A DNA stretch of 64,000 bases from Microbacterium sp. LCT-H2. Lineage in GTDB: Bacteria; Actinomycetota; Actinomycetes; Actinomycetales; Microbacteriaceae. Shown here piece by piece: positions 24,557-32,517 of this stretch. A model generated the notes under the pieces. That model saw nothing but the letters and a program-made list of their open reading frames with translations, had not been told where the DNA came from and made no database searches. A program made the position numbers and the translations under genes. Each line of letters begins with the position of its first letter. The first letter of the stretch is position 1. The stretch lies in NCBI RefSeq assembly GCF_001866135.1, contig NZ_MODW01000003.1, positions 186,001-250,000 on the forward strand, in the 5' to 3' direction.

Positions 24557-25978
24557 TCAGGAGACGGGGATCACCGCGTAGAGGATCCAGGTCAGCGCGA
24601 ACCCGGCCACGCCGAGCACCGTCGTGAGCGGCGTCCAGGTGCGCAGGCCGTCCTTCACCGACAGACCGAGGTACCGCGTGACCACCCAGAAGCCCGAGTC
24701 GTTCACGTGGCTGAGACCGAGGCCTCCGTAGCCGATCGCGACCGCGAGCAGCGCGGTGTGCACGGTATCGAGTCCCATCGCGGAGACCGACGGCAGCAGG
24801 AGCCCTGCGGTGGTGGCGATCGCGACGGTGGCAGACCCCTGGGCGGCACGCATGATGAGCGAGATGAGGAAGGCCGCGAGCAGCAGAGGCATCCCGCTGG
24901 ACGCGAGCACCTCGGCGACCGCTCCACCGATCCCGGTCTCGGTCAGGACCCGGCCGAAGGCACCACCGGCACCGGTGACGAGGATGATGACCGCGGCGGC
25001 CGGCAGCGCCGACTCCATGACCTCGCCGAGGTGCGCGGCCGACCAGCCGCGGCGCACGCCGAGCAGGTACATCGCGGCGGCGATCGCGACCATGAGGGCG
25101 AAGATCGGCTGACCGACCATGCTGAGGAACCCGTTCCAGAACGTGCCCGCCTCGAACAGCGGCGCGACCGCGGTACCGAGCATGATGAGCACGAGCGGCA
25201 GGAGGATGAGCCCGAGGACCGTGCCGGCACCCGGCGCCTTCTCGCCCTCGCCGAGCCCGCCGGTGAGCGTCGACTTCTCCGTGCCGAAGTTGTCGTACAT
25301 CTCCTTGGTGGCCGCGAGCATCGCGAACTCGCGGGTGTTGATCCACTTCGCCACGAGGTAGGACAGCACGCCGAGGGGCACGGAGATCGCGAGGGAGAAG
25401 ATCGTGACCCAGCCGATGTCGGCGCCGAGGATCGCGGAACCGCCGACGATGCCCGGGTGCGGGGGTACCGCGACGTGCACCGCGAGCATGATGCCCGCGA
25501 CCGGCAGGCCGAACTTGATCGGGTTGAGACCGGCCACCTTCGAGAAGGCGAACACGATGGGGATGAGGATGATGAAGCCGGCGTCGAAGAACACCGGGAT
25601 CGCCAGGATGCCGGCGGCGATGACGAGCGCGATGCCGACGCGCTTCGGGCCCAGCCAGCTGGTGAAGCGGCCGGCGAGCGACTCGGCGCCGCCGGACAGC
25701 TCGATGATCTTGCCGAGCATCGAGCCGAGGGCGACGAGCACCGCCACCGAGCCCAGCGTGCCGCCGACACCGGCGATGATCGCCTGGATGACGCCGAGCT
25801 GCTCGGGGGTATCGCCGTCGGCGGGGATCGTGGTCAGCGGCAGGCCTGCCGCGATGCCGACGATGATCGACACGAGGATGAGGGCGTAGAACGCCTGCAT
25901 CTTGAACCGGATGATGAGCAGGAGCAGCAGGCCGAGGCCTGCCAGGCCGATCAGGATGAGGATCGGAAGAGGAAGCAT
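24557..25978 (-). CDS. GntP-family gluconate/sugar-acid:H+ symporter
   Basis: 473 residues with about 12-14 membrane segments. The GntP signature region VPPHPGIVGGSAILGADIGWV (about 171-191) and the re-entrant-like segments GGAFGRVLTETGIGG and AAQGSATVAIATTAG are present. The family imports gluconate, glycerate, threonate and similar acids. It is the third gene of the otnK-ltnD transcript, 39 nt after ltnD, so a four-carbon acid sugar (threonate or erythronate) is the likely cargo. Confidence 0.9.
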   Translation of the reverse strand: MLPLPILILIGLAGLGLLLLLIIRFKMQAFYALILVSIIVGIAAGLPLTTIPADGDTPEQLGVIQAIIAGVGGTLGSVAVLVALGSMLGKIIELSGGAESLAGRFTSWLGPKRVGIALVIAAGILAIPVFFDAGFIILIPIVFAFSKVAGLNPIKFGLPVAGIMLAVHVAVPPHPGIVGGSAILGADIGWVTIFSLAISVPLGVLSYLVAKWINTREFAMLAATKEMYDNFGTEKSTLTGGLGEGEKAPGAGTVLGLILLPLVLIMLGTAVAPLFEAGTFWNGFLSMVGQPIFALMVAIAAAMYLLGVRRGWSAAHLGEVMESALPAAAVIILVTGAGGAFGRVLTETGIGGAVAEVLASSGMPLLLAAFLISLIMRAAQGSATVAIATTAGLLLPSVSAMGLDTVHTALLAVAIGYGGLGLSHVNDSGFWVVTRYLGLSVKDGLRTWTPLTTVLGVAGFALTWILYAVIPVS

Positions 25979-26017
25979 CTCTGGATCTCTTCTTTCAGTG
26001 AGGGCGCGACGTCGCGC

Positions 26018-26908
26018 TCAGGACAGTCGTTCGGGTGCGACGACGCGGATGACGGCGGAGTCGTCCAGGGCGCCGAGGCCCTGCGCTTCGCCGAGGAGGA
26101 ACAGCTGCTCGGCCGCGGCGGCGACCGGCGTGGACAGGTGCGCCCGGCGGGCGGCGTCGCCGACGATGCCGAGGTCCTTGACGAAGATGTCGAGGCGGCT
26201 GAGCACCTCGGCGCCGTCCTCGTCGTAGGCCTGCAGGGCGCGCGGACCGCGGTTGCCGAGCATGAAGGAGTTCGCGGCACCGGCCGTCAGCGCGTCCAGC
26301 GTGCGCGCGCGGTCCAGCCCGAGGGCGTCGGCGAGCGCGAGTGCCTCCGCGGCCGCGGCGATGTGCACGCCGCAGAGGAGCTGGTTGACGGTCTTCAGGG
26401 CCTGCCCGTCGCCGGGCTTGTCGCCGACGATGGACAGCGTGGAGGCGAGCTGGTCGAGCACGGGCTGCGCGGTCTCCAGAGCGCTCGGGGTGGCGCCGAC
26501 GACGATGAGGAGGTCACCCTCCCCCGCACGGACCGGGCCACCGGAGAGCGGGGCGTCGACGAGCTGCGCACCGTGCGCGGCGAGCTGGGTGGCGATGGCG
26601 TCGATGCCGTCCGTGCCCACCGTGCTGGTGAGGATCACGACCGCGCCGTCGGCGAGGTGCGGGGCGAGCCCGTCCTCGCCGAAGAGCAGCGCCTCGAGCT
26701 GCTGGCCGGTCCGGACGGCGACGAGCACCGCGTCGGCACCGTCCACGGCGTCGGCTGCGGACGCCGCCGGCGTGACACCCGCCTCTGCGGCGAGGGCGAC
26801 GCGTTCGGCGGCGATGTCGAAGCCGCGCACCGCGAAGCGCTCGGCGAGGCGGGTGGCCATCGGCAGCCCCATGGCGCCGAGTCCGATGACAGCGACGGTG
26901 GATGTCAT
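26018..26908 (-). CDS. ltnD: L-threonate dehydrogenase-like beta-hydroxyacid dehydrogenase
   Basis: 296 residues. NAD motif GLGAMGLPMATRLAE, substrate motif DAPLSGGPVRAGEGDL (118-132) and catalytic K172 in LKTVNQLLCG identify a 3-hydroxyisobutyrate/LtnD-type enzyme. LtnD oxidises L-threonate to 2-oxo-tetronate. The ATG overlaps the kinase stop (ATGA). Coupling to the OtnK-like kinase favours threonate/erythronate over hydroxyisobutyrate; the exact substrate is inferred. Confidence 0.78.
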   Translation of the reverse strand: MTSTVAVIGLGAMGLPMATRLAERFAVRGFDIAAERVALAAEAGVTPAASAADAVDGADAVLVAVRTGQQLEALLFGEDGLAPHLADGAVVILTSTVGTDGIDAIATQLAAHGAQLVDAPLSGGPVRAGEGDLLIVVGATPSALETAQPVLDQLASTLSIVGDKPGDGQALKTVNQLLCGVHIAAAAEALALADALGLDRARTLDALTAGAANSFMLGNRGPRALQAYDEDGAEVLSRLDIFVKDLGIVGDAARRAHLSTPVAAAAEQLFLLGEAQGLGALDDSAVIRVVAPERLS

Positions 26909-28332
26909 GAGTGTCCTTCCGGGTTGTTTCCATCGTCGCCTGCGAGCGTGGCGACGACCGTGACGAGGGAGTCCGCGTCGCCGACGTTGCCGGCGAACAC
27001 GACGTACGGGATGCCGACCGCGGGACCGGTCTCCGGCTGCCACAGCGAGACGAGGCCGGGCAGCATGGGGCCGAGCACGGTGGCCCGGCGGATCTCGAGG
27101 GCCTCGCTCGCGACATCACTGGAGGTGATGCCGCCCTTCGCGATGACGAAGCGGGGCGGGGCGATGGCGAGCACCCGACGCACGAGCTCGACCACGCCGC
27201 TGGAGATGCGGCGGGCGATCGCGAGGCTCTCGTCGCCGTCGGAGCCGGTGACGAGTTCGCGGGTGGTGTGCACGATCACGGTTCCCGTGGCGAGCGCCTC
27301 GGCGACGGCGTGGGCCTGCGTCTCGAGATGGGTCTCGCGCTCCGAGCCGATGAGGGCGCGCACGTCGAGCTCGATCGTGCGGGTGTTCGGCCGTGCCGCC
27401 GTGAGTGCTTCGAGCTGAGCGGTGGTGAGCGGCACGTGGCTGCCGACGACCACGAGACCGCCGCGGTCATGCGCGAAGGGGATGTCCTCCGCGCGCACCG
27501 GCTCGGCGATCTCCTGTCCGATATGCGCGCGCACGTAGGGCGGGCCGACCCGGAGGAGCACGTCGCGGTCCCGCAGTCGGTGCAGCGCGAGCGCGACGAC
27601 GCGCATGTCCGATTCCTCGACTACGTCGACCGCGACGACCGCGCCGTCGGGCAGCGCCTCGAGGAAGCCGGCAACGGCGTCCACCCCGGCGCGGATGGTG
27701 CGGATGTCGAGACCCGCGACCTCCGGTGCCGGGATGCGTCCGCCCGTCTTCTCAGCGACCCACGCGCGAAGATCGGAGGAGGCGTAGCCGAAGGTCGCGT
27801 CCGCCGCGAAGGGCGTCTCGCCGACCGGGGTGGCCTCGCCGTCGGTGACCCAGTAGTGCACGGAGTCGACCGTGATGCGGCCGGCGTCGGGGAACGCGGG
27901 CATGAGCAGGGTCAGCGCGGGGGCGTGGCCCGTGCGGGATCCGATCTCCGCGGCGAGGACGTCGGTCTCGAGCGGGAAGTGGCCGCGCAGCGTCGAGTCG
28001 CCCCGGGAGACGAACGTGACGCGCCGCCCCTGCGCCTCGGCGGCGGCGAGGGCCACGTCGACGATCTCGCGGTTGCGGGCGGCGGCGGCGTCCTCGTCGA
28101 GGGACCGGGTGTTCGTGAGCACATACACGGCGGCGGCGCCGGTCGCGAGAGCCTCGTCCAGATCGGCGCGCTCCCATCGGGTGAGGACCGGGAGGTTCGC
28201 GACCGACTGCGTGCCGGTCGGGTCGTCGTCGAGGACGAGGAGCACGTCGGTGGGGTCGACCTCGGTGCGGACATCGGCCGCGGTGACGGCGACGGGTGCG
28301 GGCAGGGGGGCCAGCAGGTCGTCGATGTGCAC
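26905..28332 (-). CDS. otnK: Four-carbon acid sugar kinase (OtnK/DtnK family)
   Basis: 475 residues. The N-terminal acid-sugar kinase domain has LLVLDDDPTGTQSVANLPVLT (about 31-51), TNTRSLDE and SRGDSTLRGHFPLE; the C-terminal nucleotide-binding domain has VVGSHVPLTTAQLEAL and IAKGGITSSDVA. These kinases phosphorylate 2-oxo-tetronate, D-erythronate or D-threonate. The GTG start follows AAGGAG. First gene of the otnK-ltnD-gntP transcript; a GntR operator lies about 60 bp upstream. Confidence 0.85.
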   Translation of the reverse strand: MHIDDLLAPLPAPVAVTAADVRTEVDPTDVLLVLDDDPTGTQSVANLPVLTRWERADLDEALATGAAAVYVLTNTRSLDEDAAAARNREIVDVALAAAEAQGRRVTFVSRGDSTLRGHFPLETDVLAAEIGSRTGHAPALTLLMPAFPDAGRITVDSVHYWVTDGEATPVGETPFAADATFGYASSDLRAWVAEKTGGRIPAPEVAGLDIRTIRAGVDAVAGFLEALPDGAVVAVDVVEESDMRVVALALHRLRDRDVLLRVGPPYVRAHIGQEIAEPVRAEDIPFAHDRGGLVVVGSHVPLTTAQLEALTAARPNTRTIELDVRALIGSERETHLETQAHAVAEALATGTVIVHTTRELVTGSDGDESLAIARRISSGVVELVRRVLAIAPPRFVIAKGGITSSDVASEALEIRRATVLGPMLPGLVSLWQPETGPAVGIPYVVFAGNVGDADSLVTVVATLAGDDGNNPEGHS

Positions 28333-28392
28333 ACGAACTCCTTCGTTCCGGAGATGGCCCGTGGTGGGGGCCACGGACCGGGGATCTGCACC

Positions 28393-28412
28393 GTTATCCG
28401 ATATCAGATAAC
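28393..28412. promoter_or_regulatory. 20-bp palindromic operator upstream of otnK
   Basis: GTTATCCGATATCAGATAAC is an inverted repeat matching at 18 of 20 positions, centred on GATATC in a GC-rich setting. It lies between the GntR-family gene and otnK, 61 bp before the otnK start. Size and symmetry fit a dimeric GntR/FCD repressor. Confidence 0.65.
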
Positions 28413-28464
28413 GATGAGCGTACCCCACGATCACGCCGACTCCAAACCGATGGCAGCCGTGCGG

Positions 28465-29175
28465 TCAGCGACCGTGGACGTAGTTCAGCAGGTCGTCTCG
28501 GGTCTGGCGCATGTGGCTGCGCATCGCCTGGCGGGCGGCCGCACCGGACCCGGTCCGCATCGCCTCCAGCACCGCCGCGTGCTCGGCCAGCGCGTGCTCG
28601 CGGATGTCCGGGATGGCACTGGTCTCGCTGCGAGTCGCCTGCAGCATCGTCGTCAGGGGGCGCATCGAGGCGACGAGGATGCGGTTCTCCGCCGCGCGGA
28701 TGATCACGTCGTGGAAGGCGAGGTCCGCGGCCACGAAGGCGTCCACGTCGGCCCGCTCGTGCGCCGCCTGCATCTCCGCGAGGAGCGCGGCCATCTCGGC
28801 GAGGTGCTCTTCCGTGCGCCGCCCCGCCGCGAACTCGGCCGCCCCGGTCTCGAACATCATGCGCATCTCGAGCATCTCCAGCGAGGAGCGCTCCCGAGCA
28901 CCCGCGCTCTGGGCGTGCCGCACGACCGCGTCGAGGCCCGTCCACTCGTCGGTCGGCGCGATGCGGTGTCGCGTGCCCGGCACCGCGACGATCACGCCCT
29001 GCGCCTGCAGGAGGCGGACGCCCTCGCGCATCGTGAGGCGGGAGACCCCGAACTGCTCCGCCAGCTCCCCCTCGGGAGGCAACGGCTGTCCGGCTTCGAG
29101 CCGACCCGCGATGATCGCATCGAGCAGTCCGTCCACGACGGCCTGCGTCCGCGACACCCGCTCGACCTTCGTCAC
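28465..29175 (-). CDS. GntR-family (FCD) transcriptional regulator
   Basis: 236 residues. The N-terminal winged HTH (LLDAIIAGRLEAGQPLPPEGELAEQFGVSRLTMREGVRLLQAQGVI) is followed by an all-helical FCD effector domain with the metal-site pattern (D-x3-H in FVAADLAFHDVIIRAAEN and later H). FadR-subfamily regulators sense organic acids. It lies directly upstream of otnK, so it probably represses the acid-sugar operon through the adjacent palindrome. Its GTG start overlaps the murB stop (GTGA), an unusual coupling of a catabolic regulator to a cell-wall gene. Confidence 0.87.
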   Translation of the reverse strand: MTKVERVSRTQAVVDGLLDAIIAGRLEAGQPLPPEGELAEQFGVSRLTMREGVRLLQAQGVIVAVPGTRHRIAPTDEWTGLDAVVRHAQSAGARERSSLEMLEMRMMFETGAAEFAAGRRTEEHLAEMAALLAEMQAAHERADVDAFVAADLAFHDVIIRAAENRILVASMRPLTTMLQATRSETSAIPDIREHALAEHAAVLEAMRTGSGAAARQAMRSHMRQTRDDLLNYVHGR

Positions 29176-30302
29176 AGGTCGACGCCCACCAGCACGGGCT
29201 CCGGCTGCAGCACCAGACCGAATTCGGCGTGCACGCGGTTCTGGATGAAGCGGGCGAGCTCGGCGACCTCGGCCGCCGTGGCGCCACCCCGGTTGGTGAG
29301 CGCCAGCGCGTGCTTGGTCGAGACGGACGCCCGCGAGCGGGGCAGCGTGAACCCCTTGCGGATGCCGGCCTGCTCGATGAGCCAGGCGGCGCTCACCTTC
29401 ACGTCCGGGGCCTCGGTCTTCGTCGGCGGCACGTGTCCGTCGTAGGAGGCGAGGGGGATGACGGTCACGGCATCGAGGTCAGGGGCGACCGGCCAACGCG
29501 GGCACTCCGGCGGGAGGGACCGGGCCTGGGCGGCCGTGACGATCGCGTTCTGGAAGAAGGAGCCGACCCCGTGCGTATCCGGGTCGTCGGCGTCGAGCAG
29601 CATGCCCTTCGATGCGCGCGTGGCGAGGATGCGCTCTCGGACCCATGTCAGGGGCACCGGGGTGTCGTCGGTCAGACCGAGAGCGCGGCGCAGCTGCTCC
29701 CCACGGACCACGCGTTCGCGGGCGACGAGGAGATCGACCGTGAGAGACAGGATCACGGCCCGGCGCTGCGGCGCGCTCCCGTGATGGTGCTTGAGCACCG
29801 AGGTGCGGAATCCGAGCCCGAGCTCGGTCGCCGGAACAGTGGAGATCTCGCCGGAGTCCTCGTCGATCAGCTCGACCTCGACCAGGGTCTCCTGGATCTC
29901 CTGTCCGTAGGCGCCGATGTTCTGCACGGGCGCTGCGCCGACCGTGCCGGGGATGCCGCTCATGGCTTCGAGCCCGGCGTAGCCCCGCTCGACCGCGTAG
30001 GAGACCAGGTCGTCCCAGCCGTGTCCGGCCTGCGCGCGCAGGCGGAGGCGGCCGGCGTGCGGCGACGGGAGCTCCTCGATGCCGCTCGTCCGGATGCGGA
30101 TGACGGTGCCCTCGAACGGCTCGTCGCCCACGAAGAGGTTCGACCCCCCTCCGAGCACCAGCCAGGGGTCGCCCTCCGCCCAGGTCTCCCGGAGGACGGC
30201 GACGAGCTCCGCCGTCGTCGTCGCCTCGCGCATGCGCGCGGGGGCGGCGCCGGTGCGGAGCGTGGTGAGCTCGGACAGCCGGATCGGCTCGACGTCGCTC
30301 AT
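29172..30302 (-). CDS. murB: UDP-N-acetylmuramate dehydrogenase
   Basis: 376 residues. FAD-binding motifs LVLGGGSNLFVGDEPFEG and MSGIPGTVGAAPVQNIGAYGQE, the catalytic Ser in GVGSFFQNAIV, and the C-terminal SVSTKHALALTNRGGATAAEV. The enzyme reduces the enolpyruvyl group to make UDP-MurNAc in peptidoglycan synthesis. The ATG overlaps the MaoC-type gene stop (ATGA). The MaoC, MaoC, murB order is common in actinobacteria. Confidence 0.95.
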   Translation of the reverse strand: MSDVEPIRLSELTTLRTGAAPARMREATTTAELVAVLRETWAEGDPWLVLGGGSNLFVGDEPFEGTVIRIRTSGIEELPSPHAGRLRLRAQAGHGWDDLVSYAVERGYAGLEAMSGIPGTVGAAPVQNIGAYGQEIQETLVEVELIDEDSGEISTVPATELGLGFRTSVLKHHHGSAPQRRAVILSLTVDLLVARERVVRGEQLRRALGLTDDTPVPLTWVRERILATRASKGMLLDADDPDTHGVGSFFQNAIVTAAQARSLPPECPRWPVAPDLDAVTVIPLASYDGHVPPTKTEAPDVKVSAAWLIEQAGIRKGFTLPRSRASVSTKHALALTNRGGATAAEVAELARFIQNRVHAEFGLVLQPEPVLVGVDL

Positions 30303-30703
30303 CGGACGGCGACGCGCAGCTGCGCCTTGACGAGCACGGTGGTGTCGCCGGTCGTGACCTTGAGGTCGATGCGCGCGGACTCCTCGTCCACCGCGCCGAC
30401 CGTCGCGACGACGTGCACGTCGGCGCCGGTCTCGGGGTCGACCACCACGGGCTTGGTGAAGCGCACGCCGTAGTCGAGGATCCGGGTCTGCGGGTCGAGC
30501 GCCGCCACGACCACCGAGGAGGCGATGCCCATGGTCAGCATGCCGTGCGCGAGCACGCCGGGAAGGCCCACCGCGGCGGCGACGTCGTCGCGGTAGTGGA
30601 TCGGGTTGAAGTCTCCGGAGGCACCGGCATAGCGGACGAGCGACTCTCTCGTCAGGTGCACGGTGCGCTCGGCCAGCACGTCTCCCACGGTGAACGCGCT
30701 CAT
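30299..30703 (-). CDS. MaoC-type hot-dog hydratase/dehydratase (HadB-like)
   Basis: 134 residues with the hydratase-2 motif YAGASGDFNPIHYRDDVAAAVGLPGVLAHGML (Asp and His catalytic pair) and a C-terminal beta strand LVKAQLRVA. It resembles HadB, the catalytic partner of a heterodimeric 3-hydroxyacyl-ACP dehydratase. It overlaps both neighbours by 4 nt. In this non-mycolate genus the physiological substrate is uncertain. Confidence 0.85.
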   Translation of the reverse strand: MSAFTVGDVLAERTVHLTRESLVRYAGASGDFNPIHYRDDVAAAVGLPGVLAHGMLTMGIASSVVVAALDPQTRILDYGVRFTKPVVVDPETGADVHVVATVGAVDEESARIDLKVTTGDTTVLVKAQLRVAVR

Positions 30704-31155
30704 GCGGTCTCCTCCTCGGCACCGACGAGCAGGACGCTGGTGGCGGTGACGACATGCGCGCCCCCGTCGTCGGTGATCTCGGCCTCGCTCGTGATCATGG
30801 CGTTGCCGCCCATCATGCGGATGCCGGTGACGCGCAGCTGCGCCGTCAGCTCGTCTCCCGCGACGATCGGCCTGGTGTAGCGGAACCGCTGCTCGGCGTG
30901 GATGGTGCGCGCCAGGACGATGCCGGAATCCGGCTCGGCCAGCAGCTGCTGCAGCGTGAGGTCCTGCAGGACCATCGCGAAGGTCGGCGGCGCGACGACG
31001 TCGGCGAAGCCCGCCGCACGGGCGGCCTCGACGTCGGTGTGCTGGGGGGCGTCGGCGAAGACGGCGCGCGCGAACTCGCGCACCTTCTCCCGCCCGACGA
31101 GGTAGGGGGCGGTCGGCGGGAACTCCCGGCCGACGAGTTCTTGGTTCACTGCCAC
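30700..31155 (-). CDS. FAS1-like dehydratase domain protein (HadA-like)
   Basis: 151 residues, hot-dog fold with an N-terminal MaoC-dehydratase pattern: LVGREFPPTAPYLVGREKVREFARAVFAD, APPTFAMVL and a C-terminal EAEITDDGG. It looks like the HadA/HadC subunit, lacking the catalytic Asp-His pair of the partner. The GTG start is clear of upstream genes; a hairpin at 31178-31207 separates it from glycerate kinase. First gene of the hadAB-like, murB, gntR run. Confidence 0.83.
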   Translation of the reverse strand: MAVNQELVGREFPPTAPYLVGREKVREFARAVFADAPQHTDVEAARAAGFADVVAPPTFAMVLQDLTLQQLLAEPDSGIVLARTIHAEQRFRYTRPIVAGDELTAQLRVTGIRMMGGNAMITSEAEITDDGGAHVVTATSVLLVGAEEETA

Positions 31156-31177
31156 CCGTCGATCCTACCGAGGGCGA

Positions 31178-31207
31178 CGGACGGCCCGCCGCGCGGCGGG
31201 CCGTCCG
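31178..31207. terminator. Perfect 30-bp palindrome after glycerate kinase
   Basis: Two 15-bp arms (31178-31192, 31193-31207; CGGACGGCCCGCCGC and complement) meet with no loop. It lies nine bases past the glycerate kinase stop and 22 bases upstream of the HadA-like start. Four A residues on the plus side give a short U-run only for antisense transcription. Confidence 0.7.
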
Positions 31208-31215
31208 AAAAGCCC

Positions 31216-32418
31216 TCAGGCGGCTCTGGCCGACATCGCCGAGCCGAGCAGGACGAGACGCATGGTGCGCTCGGCAGCATCACGGAGCAGCTCCTCCCCG
31301 TGCTCCACCGCCTCCTCCAGCGGCATCGGCACGGTGAGGATGGAGGCGATCGCGTCGATGCCGATGTCGTGCACGGCCGGGGCGCCGCGTCCGAGCGAAC
31401 CCGCCAGACCGAGCACCGGCACCCCGGCGACGCGGGCGCGCATCGCGATCTCCGCCGGGACCTTGCCGCGCGGCGTCTGGAAGTCGATCGCGCCCTCCGC
31501 CGTGATCACGAGGTCCGCCTCCCCCATCAGCGCGTCGAGGTCGTGCGGCATCAGCCCGCCGTCGAGGAGCACCTCGAAGCGGGGTGCGAGCCGGGCGCCG
31601 AAAGCGGCGGCGAGCCCCGCACCGAGCCCTCCGGAGGCGCCGGTCCCCCCACCGGTACGCACGTCCATCCCGCCTCCGAAGGGGCTCTGCTCCTCCAGCA
31701 GCGTGGCCCAGGCGTCGAGCGCGTCCGAGAGCCGCTCGACCTCCGCCGGCGACGCCCCCTTCTGCGGGCCGAACACCCTGGCCACCCCGCGAGGACCGCA
31801 GAGCACGTTGTGGATGTTGCAGGCGAGGACCATCTCGACTTCGGCGAGCCGCGGGTGCACGCCCGAGAAATCGAGGGATGCGGCCTCCGCCAGATGTCCG
31901 CCGCCCGCTGGGACGACACGGCCCGCCCGGTCGAGGATGCGCACGCCCAGCGCCGACAAGGCACCCGCTCCCCCATCACTCGTCCCCGAGTCGCCGCAGC
32001 CGACCACGATGCGCTCGGCGCCGTCGTCGAGGGCCGCGGCGATGAGCTGTCCGACCCCGGAGGTCGTGGTGGCCGCCGGATCGCGACGGTCGCGCGGCAC
32101 GAGTCGGAGCCCGGCCGCGGCCGCCATCTCCACCACCGCGGTCCCGCGCGCCGCCCCTCCGAGGCGCGCCCAGTGCGCCACCACCGGTTCCCCGACCGGT
32201 CCGGTCACGGTCGCGGGCACGAGCGCGCCCCCGGTGCTCGCGGCGAGCGCGGCCGCCGTCCCCTCGCCGCCGTCCGGTACGGGGAACTCGTCGACGCGCA
32301 CGCCGGGGATGACGCGGCGCACGCCGGCCGCGATGGCTCGGGCCACGGCGTCGGCGCCGAGGCTCTCCTTGAAGCCGCTCGGGGCGACGAGGATGCGCTG
32401 GGGAGCGTGGATGGACAT
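31216..32418 (-). CDS. Glycerate kinase (GlxK/GarK family)
   Basis: 400 residues. ILVAPSGFKESLGADAVARAI at the start, VPDGGEGTAAAL, GCGDSGTSDGGAGALSALG, and VITAEGAIDFQTPRGKVPAEIA are the hallmarks of type II glycerate kinases (PF02595). It converts glycerate to 2-phosphoglycerate. The ATG is preceded by AAGGAGG five bases upstream. It lies 99 nt after the SLC13-type permease gene on the same strand, so uptake and phosphorylation of glycerate or a related acid may be linked (inference). Confidence 0.9.
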   Translation of the reverse strand: MSIHAPQRILVAPSGFKESLGADAVARAIAAGVRRVIPGVRVDEFPVPDGGEGTAAALAASTGGALVPATVTGPVGEPVVAHWARLGGAARGTAVVEMAAAAGLRLVPRDRRDPAATTTSGVGQLIAAALDDGAERIVVGCGDSGTSDGGAGALSALGVRILDRAGRVVPAGGGHLAEAASLDFSGVHPRLAEVEMVLACNIHNVLCGPRGVARVFGPQKGASPAEVERLSDALDAWATLLEEQSPFGGGMDVRTGGGTGASGGLGAGLAAAFGARLAPRFEVLLDGGLMPHDLDALMGEADLVITAEGAIDFQTPRGKVPAEIAMRARVAGVPVLGLAGSLGRGAPAVHDIGIDAIASILTVPMPLEEAVEHGEELLRDAAERTMRLVLLGSAMSARAA

Positions 32419-32517
32419 GAGGACCTCCTTCTGCGCCCGGGGGCGCGAGACAGCCCGGGTGCGGGCACGACGGACACCGGTACGCCGGCGGCGCACGCGG
32501 AACAGCGGTGACGGTGG

